From assembly GCF_910592395.1 (NCBI RefSeq), contig NC_088310.1:19353501-19413500 (forward strand): a stretch of DNA of 60,000 bases, in the 5' to 3' direction. This stretch comes from Lineus longissimus. Lineage: Eukaryota > Nemertea > Pilidiophora > Heteronemertea > Lineidae. Below the pieces are notes generated by a model. That model saw nothing but the letters and a program-made list of their open reading frames with translations. It was not told the origin of the DNA and ran no database searches. Each line of letters begins with the position of its first letter. Position 1 is the first letter of the stretch. This document shows, piece after piece, positions 27,101 through 42,100 of this stretch. Position numbers and translations under genes: made by a program.

Positions 27101-30100
27101 AGGCGTGTACCTCAGACAGATGGCGTCTGGTAAATGCCACCCAAAGGAAATAAGAAAATGTCAAATTGGCGCAAAGGTGAGCAGAGAACTATAATACACC
27201 AAGATTTAGATCTAAACTGATCTCCTAATGACAAATGGAACACACAAGCCTGACACCAGTTTATCTGTTTATCATTCTTAAGTTCTATTAGAGCGCGGTA
27301 GTTACGAATTTCTAAAGGTACATCACCGCCGTACAAAAACACCTTTCAATTTTCAAGAAGTTTTAAAAACCACAATTTAAGTGAACTGAATCACCCCCAG
27401 CCAAACTTAACGACTAATGTTTTCGATATTTAAGATCCCAATTTTCTTCCCACACCCGAAGCAATTTTGTATGATTCTGCACAAATTTCTGATTAAGGTT
27501 TTATTTGGAATTTTTCTCTCTCCCCACCGAGCCCCAGGTGCATCTGTTACAGATTGTCGCCAATGATTTTCCTCTCCCAATAATTCAATTTTCTAAGAGA
27601 CACGTGCTGCCATAATTTCAGTTGAAGTAAAAAATATGTGAATGAAATAAGTTGTCGATTTCTCAACTGCAGAGATACTTCAGTTGATATGCTGGGGACA
27701 TGATAAAGTTAGATAGATAAAATTTGCTGAAAACATAGAATCAGTGTTTTCCTTGGTTTTTCATTTGAATGTGTTAAACCTAACACTGTTTCTGTTTTCG
27801 CAGACACAAATTTTGTTGTTTGGTACTCGGAAACAAGTCATATTTCACAGTTTTAGCGACTTTAAATGATTTAAAAAGTATTTTTGACTATGTGGTACAA
27901 TAATAGAAACTGCATAACCATCAAAGTAGGAAGGCAGATAAAGAAAGAGAAGCTCCTCAGTCAAGTTCAGGCAAAACTCATCTGATGCATTCCAATCAGA
28001 TGCTGTGGAGATCCCTATCTAAACCCACCAACTGGGGCAAAATACACTGAGTCAAGTGTAAGAAATTTTGTTTTATATGAAGCATACATCAGCGAAAAGA
28101 AATCTTTCGAGTTCTACTATACTGCCAAAATGATGGCTTGGTTATTAATTTGATTTATTAAAGATTCTCAAGAGCAAAGCAAGGTAATTTAGCATCTTAA
28201 ACGATATTAAAGCGAATGAATGACATAGCTCGATAAAAAATCTCCAGTGTTAGCAATATATCGTGATAGTGGTACACTTCAAGCCTCTTGTGTCTAGATG
28301 TGATGCCACTACGCATGGTGAAGCATAGCAATGTTAGTCTAAGGAAGTGGTAAGCATTTCTACGAGGCAAAGGCGAAGTGAGAGGTATAGGAACATGTGT
28401 CTTCTCCACAATTTTGGAACAAAACAATATGTCAGTACTGAAGAGTGTTGGACAAGTTTCCAAGCAAACAGAAGCATATTTTATGCATCCCTTAAAATTT
28501 ATACCCGCTTCATCCGTTTGATTCTTAGTAAAGCTTGTCACCTGGTACTCATACCCATTTTGAGTTAGGCTGTTTTACTCAATAGCTGAGACATAACAAC
28601 TCAACATTGACTCAACTCAATCTTCTAAAGCTAAGACATGTCCACCACATGTAACAATAAGAGTCATGATATTGAGTGAATGAAAGTATGAAACTGTTGA
28701 CGACTTGTTTGTAAACTGTTGACAAATTGTTTGTAAACTGTTGACAAATTGTTTGTCTGTGTTAATAGGGAGGGAACCAAGTAGGATCATACCGAACAGA
28801 TATATCCGATTAATGAACAGTTAATGCACAGAGTGAAGTATAGCTAGACAGATTCGAAAGAAATCATTATGATTTATTATATAAATCATACATGTACCTT
28901 TAAGCGTTCCTTGTTTGGGTGCCCCCGGATGGCGTTGGGCGGCCCGCACCACCTTTCTTAGTACCAGAACTGGAACCCAAGATAAAGCATGTGAGGCCAC
29001 GTTTAAAATGATATGATACTAGGCAGGGATGAGACAGAAATGGCCTTCATAATGATATGGCACAGGCATCTACCGACACTGGGAACTACCTCTGATGTCG
29101 AGTTTGACTATCTCCGTCTCCAACAAGGTTTGGCAGCGTGTGCTGTTATTTCTGGGAACGTCTCATCCCCGACAGTGGCATGAAGGAAGACAAGCCTTAC
29201 AACAGCAGGATAAAGAAATAAACAGAATCCAGCTCGACATATACTTGGTCGAATGAAACATTATTGAAAGCAGGAACAGACCCGTAAAGAGATTTTAAGG
29301 TTGTGAAAAACCCAATCAGAAGGTTTCTCATTTCCCTGAAAATCCTCCATGAAAGCTTTAAAAGGATGCTTAGCATTTGCCTATTCACAAGCAAGTTTAT
29401 TTCTAAGCGTATTGATTTAGTCTTTAACCTAATGGCATTTATTGCAGCATCCCCATGCAGCAAATCGATCAAAGCCATTACTGCAAGAAACCAAGTTTAA
29501 AATAATAGGCAATCACTGGGGGAAACATCAAAATACCTTCAAAATAATGAGCTCAAAGGAATGGCAATTCCATCAATGATTGCAGTAGTTACATCAAATA
29601 AGCCCCCATCACTAATGCATTTGCTGAAGCCTGCATAAGCCAGGGCATTATGGAACAGAATGCTACCATTACAAACTCTGCCGCTTCTTGCTGCCGCAGC
29701 TACTTGCTTTTTCTAGGCCGTAATTGACGGCTTGCAATATTGCGCTGCGTGGCACTTTATGGGAACAATCTGTTTCCTGCGGAGTAGAAGGCAAACACGG
29801 CATGGGGCAAGCAACAGGTCACTGACAGGTTGGCAGAATATAATGAGCGATAATCCAAGGACTCCTCAACTCATTTGGAAATTTTTTTTGCAGAGCTGAC
29901 TCAAGCTGGGAATGCCATGTAGCTGTAGCATCAAGTTTTTTTTATTGCTAGCTTACAAGTTTTTGAGCTTATTCTCAAGCTGTTAGCTGGCAGCATTAAC
30001 TCTTGCATCTAACTATCTTATTGTCCTTGCTATTAACGAAAGCTAACTAGCTGTCAGCATGCGATATCTAGAGTAGATCATAGGGATTTCTTGCACCAGT

Positions 30101-33100
30101 GTTCTGTTTTCAGCATTTTTCTATCGAAAGCTTCGTGCTGGGAGCATGCGTGTATAATAGGAACTGCCAGAATTCAAAACGGATGCACTGAGTTTCTTTT
30201 TATTGCTTTTTATCACTTTATTGTTAAGATTGGACATGAATATCCTTATACTTCCTGGTTTGTGCTGGCAAACTAGAGCGATATCTCATAAAACAGCCCC
30301 AAAGTATGTTTTTCCCATGAACATGATGAAGGTTTCTTCTTGAAGGAGGCATGTTCCATAGTTGTGCAGCACAATGTCCTCGATTGATTAACTTCAAGGA
30401 TAAGACTTAGATTTATACTGCCATTTTCAGTTGATTTCAATTATAGCCAATATTGCACTGAATACACTTATAATACAGAAGGATAAACAAAAAGACAACA
30501 GTCATGACTGCAGGCTACCAAAGAAACCAAAATCAAAAGATGCTCTGCGTGGATCCATTACTTCGGCAAAACTTTCTGGTCATCGGTGAAACTTTTAGAT
30601 GCCCAAAAGCAATTTTCAGAAAAGTCACTGTGGAATAGGTAACCAAATATGACATTTGCAAATGTCAAACTTTCTATGAGATGATATCGCTCTGATGATA
30701 TCTTCAACAATAATATTGAAGGTAAACAGAAAACATGGCTACTAACAGACAAACACCCAAATATCCTCAATATATCAAAACAAAATTATCGTTTTTCCTA
30801 GGGCAGGATTATAAGCTTCTTTGTTCCAATTTCAACCAATGTCCACACAGTCGAACAAGCCATAAAGTAAATAGCTTGCTATAGTTACACGGCTTTGTCA
30901 ACAAAATCTTCCCACGTATAGATGGAACAAGGACAAACTCAATGGTATGAGAAAGCATGAAAGTGTTCCTGAAAGTTTCCATCACAACAAAATAGAAACG
31001 CCAAAAGGTATGTACAGTACGTTGACAAAAAAAACAAAAAGTTTATATCCTGAAAAATGAGACATCTTGATTTTTGATGAATCACAACGCATACAAAATG
31101 CCGACTATATGAAGGACTATGTCAAATTTTCATTTCAGAAGACAACAGAGACATTCCATATGCCTCAGGATGTGTCACAGATTTTAGGATCTCTGTAATC
31201 TGTTCATTGATGATGCAAGTCCACAAGATGAGTCCGATTCAAGAATATTGTAAACCGCCTTATTTTATGGATTTTGCAAAATCATACTAAACATCTGGTT
31301 TTCTCAACTGCACATAAATTGAAAATTAAAAAGAAACGACACTCAAGAAGATCGCACTTACTCGCTTCATAATTCGCAGGTGTGACCGCTTGCTTTTCCT
31401 TGAAATGTAGAAGTTCGTTGGAAGTGGGTGATAACATGTCGGTATCTGATGGTGTATTCACTGCTGACGGGCTCTCCTCCTGCAAGATAAGACAAAAGAT
31501 TCATGAAAATAAGTGTACAAAAAAGAAAACAGGCTATATCAAGACAACATGAGGCACAAGATACGCGAAAATAAAAGTAAAGAAATGGGAAATTTATGTG
31601 GAATGCGTTGATGATGATCTCTCTTCAAGATAAATGAACAAGATACGTGAACAGAGAGTAAAAGTAAAAGCAAGTCTTGTAAAAATGAAAGTAAGAGAGG
31701 ATCAAACAGCAAGTTATGTGAAGATAAAGAGCTCGAAAATGTACCAAGTCATGATCAGATGTGGGAACCTGTCAATGAGAAGTTGTTCCACTAATTGGCT
31801 CTCCTAAATGACAAAGCGATAAAACTTGAAAGGTAACAAAAAGTTTTAGTCGGCTAATTAGCCAGGTTCCTGCCTGACACTTTCCGATATACCGATATCC
31901 TGGGATTAAAAACGTACCAAGACTGTCAGAGTCTTTTGCGATGAGGAAGAGGTCGATAGAGTCTAATCAGACAAAGGCAAGGAACAGGGTCCTCGTATCT
32001 CATAAAATCTTTCATTGGCATGTTTATAGAGAGGAAAAGGAGGTTCTTCCCCGTCATTAAGGTAATTTGAGTCCCTTAGTTTCAGGAAAATACCCAACAA
32101 CACAAATTAGACCTGAGATACTTTTCTTAGCAGGAGTTGTATCTTTTTGAACCAACGAGGAACAAAGATCAGTGTTGACTTTGGTCAAAGCTGAACCTTT
32201 ACCAACAAAACATTGCTTCAATTTTCATGTCATGTACTCTATGAAAAGCTACAACAGCCAAAACAACGACAACTGCAGTTCATAATTTGCTTGCGCCCAT
32301 TTGTAACTTGTCAATATTAAGCTCCCGTGGTGTCCTTAATTAGACTAGTTTCTCATCTAGTCTAGACATATCAAATTTTGAGTTTACAGAGTTGCTCTGA
32401 AAAAACAATCATATGATATACTCTCTGGCTCACTAGACCACTGTTCAACATCCAGAATCGATCGTCAATGATTTTTTTATCCTGATAAATTGCACTATTC
32501 CGAATATAACAATTTCTCATATTGATGGTAGACGCCACATTAATGACAACATAACCATGCATCTGATGTTACTTACAATCCCAAGTCATTAAAGTTGACA
32601 AGCTAGCACTTTTAGAGCCAAAACCAAACGAAACCTGAAACCTTCCTATGACCAACTTTATGATGAGCAAAGCTGCACCTAAAGACTACATTTAAGAGGT
32701 TAATGGAAACATACTCGAGCGCGACACCCTTTTAGAAAAACATTGACATTGAAGGATGACTTGGAAAGTAAAATCGATTTATATTGGGGAATAAATTGCT
32801 GGCATCATCTCTGGGACTAGATGTTTTTGATGATGACCTGAAGGGATTTGAGGTGAATCTCGTCCATATTCAGTGAAGTGGAAAGATAAGTTCCTTTTTT
32901 GTAAACTTTGAACGCAAAAGGCGGCCTGGTGTAATTTGTCATGGATATCATGGGCAGAGGAGTGGTCTCTCCTCAACGAGAAGCCTGACATGCCTTAATG
33001 AACTAAAAGCCGGGTGATTGATCCCCTTACAAGTCCAATCAGCCCAACATAAGATTAAACACCTCAGCACAAGATCATGGTCAGTACCCAAGCTGTGTTA

Positions 33101-36100
33101 TAAGCAAAGTGGTCGAGAAATTAGGCGGTAACGGTCTAAGATTGATTTGATGACAATGAGAAGGTTGATGAACGGTGATAATCGTCAAAGACATTGGGAT
33201 GGACTTGTCAGGGTGGTTGATTTCATCGTATTAAGATAGATTACTCATTACTGAGGGATGGCCATGATAAGAACAGACACCCTCAAAGTGTCCAAGGCAA
33301 TCAGTGAAAGGGAGGGTGAAGTCTCTGTGAGTCTAATGCAAAACCAAATCTTGATCTCCCACCAAAATGTCAAGTACCATCGTGGTAGAAATTCAAACTT
33401 CCGACCTTAGCAGGAGGCTGAAGTTTGTTGTTTTTGGCTATGATGCTAATGCTGTGTCCAAAAGACAACAACATCCTTCCAGGGACACCAAGAGAAAGCC
33501 ACACTAAACAATTCAACTCGAGGTACATGCCTATACTTGCTCTTTTCAGTTCAGAGTCAACTTATTCCACATTCGGTCCCAACACAACCGGTGGGATGGA
33601 CATCTTTACTGCATCCATTAGTTTCTTGGTCCAACATGACAGATATTGCCACTGGTTGATCAAAATCACTGCACCTTATCAAGATTTAAACAGATCTGGC
33701 AATAAAATTGTCATATATTCTAAGACGGCTTGAGCCGTAAAGACAAGTTATGAGAAAGCTCATGTAAATATGTAATCGTCTTAGCCCTCCCACAAGCCTG
33801 CTTGATTGGAAAAGATGCATTCTTCAAGTGATGCTGAAACATCAAATGGTTGTGGCATGCGTCTCAATCAGGCATGCACCTGCAAAAGGAATGGCTCAAA
33901 GGCACAATCCCTTTGAAGACAATTAAGTGTGCTGTTCACATAGGCGATGATGGTTGCAGCGTCACAGCCTACACATCTATCAACCACCTTATCAGCCTGT
34001 AGATAGTCAGCTCAGGGGATTGTGATTTATTCTTAGACGAGGAATGAAGAGATCGATCATGTTTACTTGTTATTTCAATTCAGAAGCTGCCCTGACCTTT
34101 AGAGAGTGAAGAGACTGATGTGATAGAGAGGCCGACTCGCTTCGAAAGCGAAGGTTTCCTCTCGGGTCTCCAGTTTCCTCCTACTTACAATACATTACAA
34201 TCGTATAAACAGCATGATATGATATAATGCACTGTTATAGTAGTGACTTGAAAGAGTGCAATTTGTGAAAAAGAAGAAAATGCAATCGTCATGAATAATT
34301 TTGCTGTTTATCTAAACTATATATTGGATTTTTTTTCCATTCGTGACGAAGCTCCTGATATCTCCACCAATGCAGATAATAGGGGGCTACATAATACAGC
34401 AGTAGTTGTACAAACACATCAGACACAAACCATTACTTGATAATTAGATTCCAAATCGATCACCAATACAAAATGTCAAACGAACACGATAGAACAAATG
34501 TCAGAACTTATATCATTCTAACACGGTATTGATGTACGTTTGACGCAAGCGAACACTGAGATTAGCATCATGATTCAGACATTTTGCGCATACAGTTAGC
34601 CGCATCGCCTCAAGTTCCTTTCATGTTTATAAACAATGACCATAAGCGGGTGGTCATCACGCATCTGATCTGGACTACCGGTGTCTGATCAAACACTCGT
34701 TAAAGATTTATCGTTTCCGGTATTTTTCAGTTCCATACCCTGGTCTCTGCTTAATTACACATCAAAGATTGATTATTTCCGGCAGTATTTTTGTCCCAGA
34801 TTTTGGTTTTTATTAAATACACAACATGTACACAGCATTTCCGGTGATGTTGTTCAGTTCGTCAATGTTGACATACAGTGACCAAATACGGTTGGTCAGT
34901 CTCATTATCGTGGCAAAGACAGATAGATGCTATCAAACGTATCACATGAACATTATGAGCCTGCTGGTATTCAAACCAACCTTGTACTAGATCTCATCGT
35001 CATGGCTCAGCTGGCTAAGGAAAGCCCTCGAAGTGATTTAACACAACCTTACTCATCCGTCATACATTATGATGCAGCATTAAAGGGACTGTTTGAGTAA
35101 TGTCGACTGTCAGTTTCAAATGCCCAAACGTTGAAAATGGCATGTTGCAGTGATTTCGATGGCTCGTCTGCACGGCGCTCAAGTTCCACACAAAAAACCC
35201 ATCATCCTTTCTATTTGAATTCGACACTTCAATATAGCACACTTGGTAACTTATCATTCGAGGGAATACAGCTATAAAACTAATCAATTTCCGATTATGC
35301 TCATCCTACTGGGAAATTTACCAAATAGGCACTTAGATTAAAATACATAAGTCAACTCCCCAAGCTTGTTTGATGTTGGGTGTACATTCGCCGCATACAT
35401 AGCTTTAGCAAGTGTGATGTTATAGGTGCCGGGTGAGCATGGAATGGTTTGAGGTGCCACAGCATTACTGTTGGTATATTTGTGCTCGTCCTTACTTATT
35501 TTTGGCAATACTGAAACGAATTCAGTAAGATACTGGTACCTTAGAAGTAGGCACTGGAGATTCCAAAAAGAAAGGAATATGTAGGATATTCTTAAAGTAT
35601 CAAATCTGATACACGTACAGGTTAAGTAATGAAAATTCTGAAAGGAACCCGATCAACGTGACTAAGATATTAAAATCCACATGATGGAACTTGACACCAT
35701 CTTGGCTCTGATATCTTGTCGTCTGTAATGACCCAGAATGATGGCCACCTAAACCGGTGACTCAGATATGACTAACAAGCCCACTGAAGCCACCAAAGTG
35801 TCTGAATCAACAGGGTTTGAAAGCTGTCAGACAATGTATGAATTATTCAAAATATTGGAAGGAACTAATCTACATGGTACCGGTGTAGCAATCAATACGA
35901 GGGTAAGGATGTGGTAGTTAAAGTCAGCCTTAAAGTCAATGACATTTAACGACTATCACATTCTGTCCACTGAAGCCAAAGGAAGGTCTGAATCAACAGG
36001 TTGAAAGCTGTCAGCCGACCATTAATTATTCAAACATCCGAAGGAAGTATTCCACATGGATCAGTGTAACATGTGAAAGCTATAGGGATCTTCGGCAGAT

Positions 36101-39100
36101 CTAGTTTCAACAAAATTGGTATAGCCTGGCTTGTCTCTCCAGGTCAAGGTCAACCTCAAGCCCGAGGTCATAGTCACTTAATCCTTTGTCTGTGTTCAGC
36201 ATAAATGGCTGAAAAATTGCCATTGTAACAATTTGCCTTCTCAGGACTCATCTTTTGTCTTGAAGAGCCACGGTCGGAAGTCTGATGTCGACAAATCAAC
36301 CACTTGAATCAGAAACCATGGGCCAGAACAGATAAACCCAATTCCCATTTACAACCGCCATGGTCATGACTGATCGCCTTTATCGATACTAAAATCAATG
36401 ACAATCAAGAAGATTCATCTTCATGTGAGAAGATATTGCATGCTTTACTGAACCTGGGGGACGAGTTCACCAAAGTTCACCAAGGCTGTTTGCCATTCTG
36501 AGCCATGATTTGCGAGAACCTTCAAGAAATATCGGCATTCGTATCACATTAATGAACTTCCTCTCTCTAATCTGAGACAACCTGTTGTCGCAGTCTTGCA
36601 GGAATACATCAACTGGAAAAGTGCATGCTACATCTTGACACACAAGGCTTCCAGATAGCAAAGTCTTTTATAATGAGCTCTAAAGGAGTGCATGTTGTTA
36701 AAGGGGTAAGAAGGCATCAAGTTCTTCTACTGACATAAATATGCCATCTCCCAACACTCCTTTCTTACTTCCTGCATTTGGCATCTCATCAGATGTACAC
36801 ATCGGAGAAGAGCATGCTTTGCGCATTGTCAGCATCCCCAGGGGAGATACCTACAACAACCTGTAGCTGCTATCTCAAAGGAAGCCAGAATAGGTGCAGG
36901 CTTCAAGGTATCTTCTACCAAGAATTCATAAAGACTATTCTTGCTTCTACTGACATTTATATGCAATCTCCCATCAATGGTCTAATAAATCCTGTATTTG
37001 GTATCTCATCAACAATTCAAATTGGTCCGCAACATGCTTAGAAATCTACCACTTGCATTCCAAGTGAAGATTACCTGTTTGATTCTCCGGGAATTCATTA
37101 CTCTGAGGGCATCTGCGCATGTCATCTCAGGAGGTGGTAACTTTGGTGAACGTAAGAACCTTTGAGTGCTAGTAAAACTAGTCACTAGTTGATTGCCCTT
37201 CTGCGACCATTCAGCTACAGCTATCATTCATTGCCAGCCAAATAGGGAAAGTGTTGATTAAAGGTCCATGGCCAACACCGTCTCATCTGTCTATCACTCC
37301 CAATGTTTCGGCCACACTACGCCTAAACTCCTTGTCGATACCAACACAGGCTGAGGCGACAGGTCATGAGGTGTTATGTTATCTCAAGGGTACAGCAAAC
37401 TGCATGGGAAGATGCATGCCTCGAGATGTCTATTATAGCATTACAGCGATAGCATGTCCCAAGGTTTGGTGATCAATCCTAGCCTATCTTCTCAAGGGAC
37501 CATCTCAATAAATTATCAACATTCATTCGATGAAGTACCGTCACTGTACGGGGAATTAGATTTATGCATGCTATCATTGCCGGAAGGTGCTTATATCATT
37601 GGAAATGTCTTGGGTCTGCCTGAAGCCTACAGCCATGATGCTGTATTATTGGTAAAATATGGTATGGTGGGAATTTCATACTCTCATGGCAACACCTTAT
37701 TTTTCTCATGCGCCCATTTTTTCCAATGCAACCAATATGAAGGATGGCAACAAGAGCTCTGATTCACATCTATTTCAATAGCTATAGAAGAATCATTATA
37801 AGGAGCATCCAGGCTTTATTTGATTCATATTCCATACTTGCCATCTGTTGTATTTCTCAAGCGAGGAGACGACGCAGAGAGAAAGTATTCCCAAAGTGAA
37901 CCATTGCTTCTTTTATGAACCCAGCGAGTTGGAAATAACGAATCTGCAGCACTTTGCTAACTTTTTGCAGTTCACTCGTTGCCTACAGAAACTGGGAGAC
38001 TCGTTTCCAGTAAAAAATATTCGCAACCTCATGAAATATTAATATTGTGAACACCAGTCCATGTTTTCTTATCTTTTTAAATTTCCGAAGCAGACAAGTC
38101 TGACTTTGCTGCCACTAGACCCCATGTCAGCCTATTAGGAGCAGTTTTTTTGGAAAGAATACGGAATGTAACTTTAATCTTATCACTGAATAACCATCGC
38201 TTCACCAATTTCGCTCAAAAAGTCAAAGACGAAGTGCTGTTTTCCACCATCAACCACATTTATCCATGGTCTGAAATAAAACAGTTTAGCTTTTGCTCTG
38301 GGTGGCGGCGATAAAATATGTTCTGAGTTTACTTCTCTGAACCACCACAAGGGAAGACACCGAGAGACGGGAATAAATCTAAATTTCTACCCGACCTTGG
38401 CACAATAACCCATATGATAATCCCCCTGAGGTTTGATTGATGGTAGAGATGGGGGACATTATTCCGGCTTTGGTAATAACCAGCCCATAATATCAACTTG
38501 ATCGTATCTGGCTGAGCACTTAATCAAATATTTCTCCGAAATATATTTCACTGCTCCCTCATTCCACATTACTGAAGAAATAGCGCCCTCTATTGTCCTT
38601 GATAAGCAATACCATATCGTTTATATTTCACATTACTCACTGCAACATGTTGCAACATGTTTGCGTTATGAAAATGCTGTTTGAGGAATAAATGTGGACA
38701 GATGCCACAAGTAATGATTCTGCCGTTTGCTCAGCAATAAAGAAATCATAAAACCTCGTGCATAATCAACGTTCACCACGGCAGATTCTTGGGAGTGATG
38801 TTGAACGTGACCTTCTCGATATTGCCTTGACCTTCTCGATATTGCTACAAATGCTTTATGGCAAAGTCTCCAGCAATAACGGGTCTCAACTGGTGGTTTG
38901 TGGCATAGAGTTTGGAAATGTGACAAATCGATTTGGCAAGTACCCAACTTGGATGAGATGAGTAATGTAACAGATTACACCTACAGAAGTTATCGTCACC
39001 TTAGTCACGATGGCATTGCATGGTCTTCAATCTCACTGACACGGTTTAGGTTATATACTTTTGATAAAAGGCCATGACATTTGGTAAAACCGCCATCATG

Positions 39101-42100
39101 ATTTCAATTGAACTTAGAAGTCAAGCGCCGGACAAAAGTGCAAACTGGAATGTCTACGGAATTTCCTCCCAGACCTGGATAGGCACCTTTGAAAATAAAC
39201 TGATAGTGCACAACATGAAAAGTGAAATGGATCTGGATGAGAAGAAATCTGCCGAGCTGGGATTACCGGAGCTATCCAATTCAGAAATCAAATATCCTTT
39301 TTGTTGTATTCGTTTCCTTGTACTGCTACTGTCAATCAGCAACAAAAGCATCTAATATCATAAATGGCGACAAAAAAGACTTAAATCTTCGCTGGTAGGA
39401 CACAAAGAAGAGAATAGCTTGTTACTTTATCTGAGAAATCGCAACAAAATTTCAGAATGCTGGATGCTGATCCAAAAATTTGTCCTTTTACCGTTACCAA
39501 TCCATATTTGAAAGGAGGCAAAGAAGTCACACGATTACCATCGTGCCAAAACAATATGTGACACACTCCTTGATTCGTCCATGCAAAAACATCTCGCAAC
39601 AATTGACCAATCAGAGATCTCCTTAAAATGGACAAATGCTCCAAACACCAAGGCATACAACAAAGGTGAAATTCAGCAGGAATCGGAAACAAATCCAACG
39701 CACGTCAGAAAATCTCGGGGAAACCTTGAAACACGGCATTACAAATCCCAAGAACACGAGAAACTCCTTAGTACTTAATTCAAGAAAAATCCAATTATCC
39801 AGGCGATTGGTCTCGTTGAATACTCTCCAAAATAAATCAATGGTAGCCAACCGAAGAAGTGATCATACATGATAAGCAAGTCAGATTATTGCATTCTGTC
39901 CATCTAATTGAATTTCTTGATTTCCAATCATGGGAGGATATCGGGAGATAGAGAGCTGGAGGAACATGTACCATTTTCTCGCCTTTTATGGAGGTTTTTA
40001 TTCCGTTCCACTTATAATTCATCAAATGAACAGTCAGGCACTTTTTACATTAGACGTGAGAGGAGTGAGAAACATGTATGTTAACAAGCAATTGAAAGAA
40101 GCAGAGTTCTTAATCAATCATCAGGCTGACATTTAACTCCTTACTTTGTCATTAATGACTTCTTACTTCAAGTACATATCTCAACTTTTATACAAAGGGT
40201 AAAATCACTAAAGATTCTCAATAATATGTTATAGCATATCGAGTCAAAGCAAGGCTTGAAACAAAAGACACTTTGATCTGTAACAAAATTAGATCAAACG
40301 TTACCTAGAGTGCCGTCTTCTTATCCAATGAAATGAAAAGCCACAAAAGTGTCACAAAAACTCCCGCACTCTTAACAATCCTCAAGAAAGACAACGAGCC
40401 AAATGAAAGATCAAGCTAAGATGAGCTATATCTGATGATCAGTGAACGGAAACATATCCGCACTTTGTCACAGAACTTGCCATGCCGTCCCTTTTCTGTC
40501 TCGTCAAGCATCCCCTTCATCTCGTTCTGTCAATCAAAGCCACAAGCGAAACCTATCAGATTGGAATGGCCATATTGCCCCGTGCAAAATACCTCAGATA
40601 CCACGGCACGGCAAAAACCGATAAGACAAAAAGACTAATAGCAGCACTTTGGAGCTTTGATGAGCATACCACAGTCTGAAGAAAGTGTTTTTATTTAGTG
40701 TTGCAAGATTCCTGACTATCTACACAGATTCAGCACCATCCTTGACATTTCAGCCCCAATGGACTCAAATGTTTTGGTTAGGGGCCGAAATATTTAGGAG
40801 CACAGACATCTCAAAGAATAATGTCGGGTCTCAAGAAGCTTTTTCAATCCCATATCATTTCTCCTGCAGGAAATAGCCCAGCCTAAAAACCAATATCGTT
40901 AAACAGACACCATCCCACACACACACGAGAGGAAATTATATCCTAAGCGCTATTAACCGGATGCGAGATGAATGCACAGCAGTGGCAGGCATCTATCAAA
41001 GATATCAAGGTCACATTGATCTGAGGAAAGAAATCAATACAACCAATTCAGAAGGTTGATCAAATTTTGCTTCTTGTTGACATTGGCTAAGTTTGGTAGC
41101 TGCATGAAAGAGACACTGCCGTGGCTGTCCCTGATGACCAAAACTTGTCAATTTACAAAAGTAATTTGACAAGAGTTGGGTCTGGAGTTAGGATTATTTG
41201 CTGCCGAACAGCAAAGTCAATCACGCAAGGTTCAGCCAGATGAGCTGGAAGTATTAGAGATGAAAGGCCAAATGACTCGGGTTTTTGCTCATTAGGCAAG
41301 ACAAGAGCAAAAGAGCACTGATTTTGTTGTTCCACGTTTCCCAATCAGAGCAGAAGCAAAAAGCGACGCCAGCCTAAATGACACGGAAAGCAAGGCACTG
41401 TTAAAAATAGTTCACCTTCCTATGCCTTTTTACCAATTCAGAACTCAAAAGGCTTCGAACAGTAGACAAAGATCGGCAGAGGTATCAAAAATATTGTTGA
41501 CGTCAAGACCTGGGCGTCAAGAGGGTGGTCATACAGAAATAGACTGTTCATGCTAAAAGGTTAATCCTCTTAGCTCAAATTCTCTTATGAACTCGACTGC
41601 TACGAACTAGACTGCATCTCTGATGGAAAATAACATCAAAGCAAAGCACGCACCATATAAAACTTAAAGCCAGGTTACTGCACTTTGAACCACGGAACAC
41701 ATCTACAAACGGATCGGTAAAAACTGAAAGATGTTTTGAGGAAAAGCAAGTGGTTTCTATACGCCAAAGACTAAACATAAATATGAAGAAGGGTAAACCT
41801 ACACCCCTACCGAACTCATTCGGCCTACAAAACCTGTTCGGGTGGGATAACAATAGTCAATACTCTGATCAGGTAGTTGTTATGACTAGAATGCTAAAGC
41901 TCCTTAGTCATGGAACCATTTGGTCGAGATCCTGGTTGTTTTGGAGAAAGCAATCCGACATTCCTATTCCATTATCGCAAGATTATATTAAGAGACACCT
42001 GCCAGCCCGGCAAAATATCCTGCAGGTGTACCAACAATGCTCCAACATCTTCGTGGTGATCAGGATTGGGTCCTGCAAAGGCACAACGGTAGTTCCAAGC

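Larger units (their letters stand above)
9595..31361 (-). other. FEZ: FEZ intron (21.8 kb)
   Basis: Phase-1 intron before the coiled-coil exon, the largest in the window. It holds foldback elements at 12144-12301, 14013-14132 and 16338-16501, a G15 tract at 10615-10629, the 44-bp minisatellite (14817-15225), a 22-bp tandem repeat at 28691, X-box-like motifs at 20175 and 25173, and the candidate terminal exon at 28900-29018. The motif GGGTATCAC recurs four times in degenerate form at about 25235-25390. No other gene is recognised. Confidence 0.85.

Noticed and set aside
28197-28541. 114-codon minus-strand frame near the candidate terminal exon
   Set aside because: Not in phase with a usable acceptor/donor pair that I can see, and at chance length.
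34130-34190. GGGTCTCCAGTTTCCTCC motif like the tail of widespread invertebrate SINEs
   Set aside because: Only the short motif and a small hairpin are visible; no element boundaries.
37251-37472. A YLKGT string resembling the copia RNase H motif in a plus-strand frame
   Set aside because: Five residues in isolation; no other pol motifs, LTRs or primer-binding site nearby.
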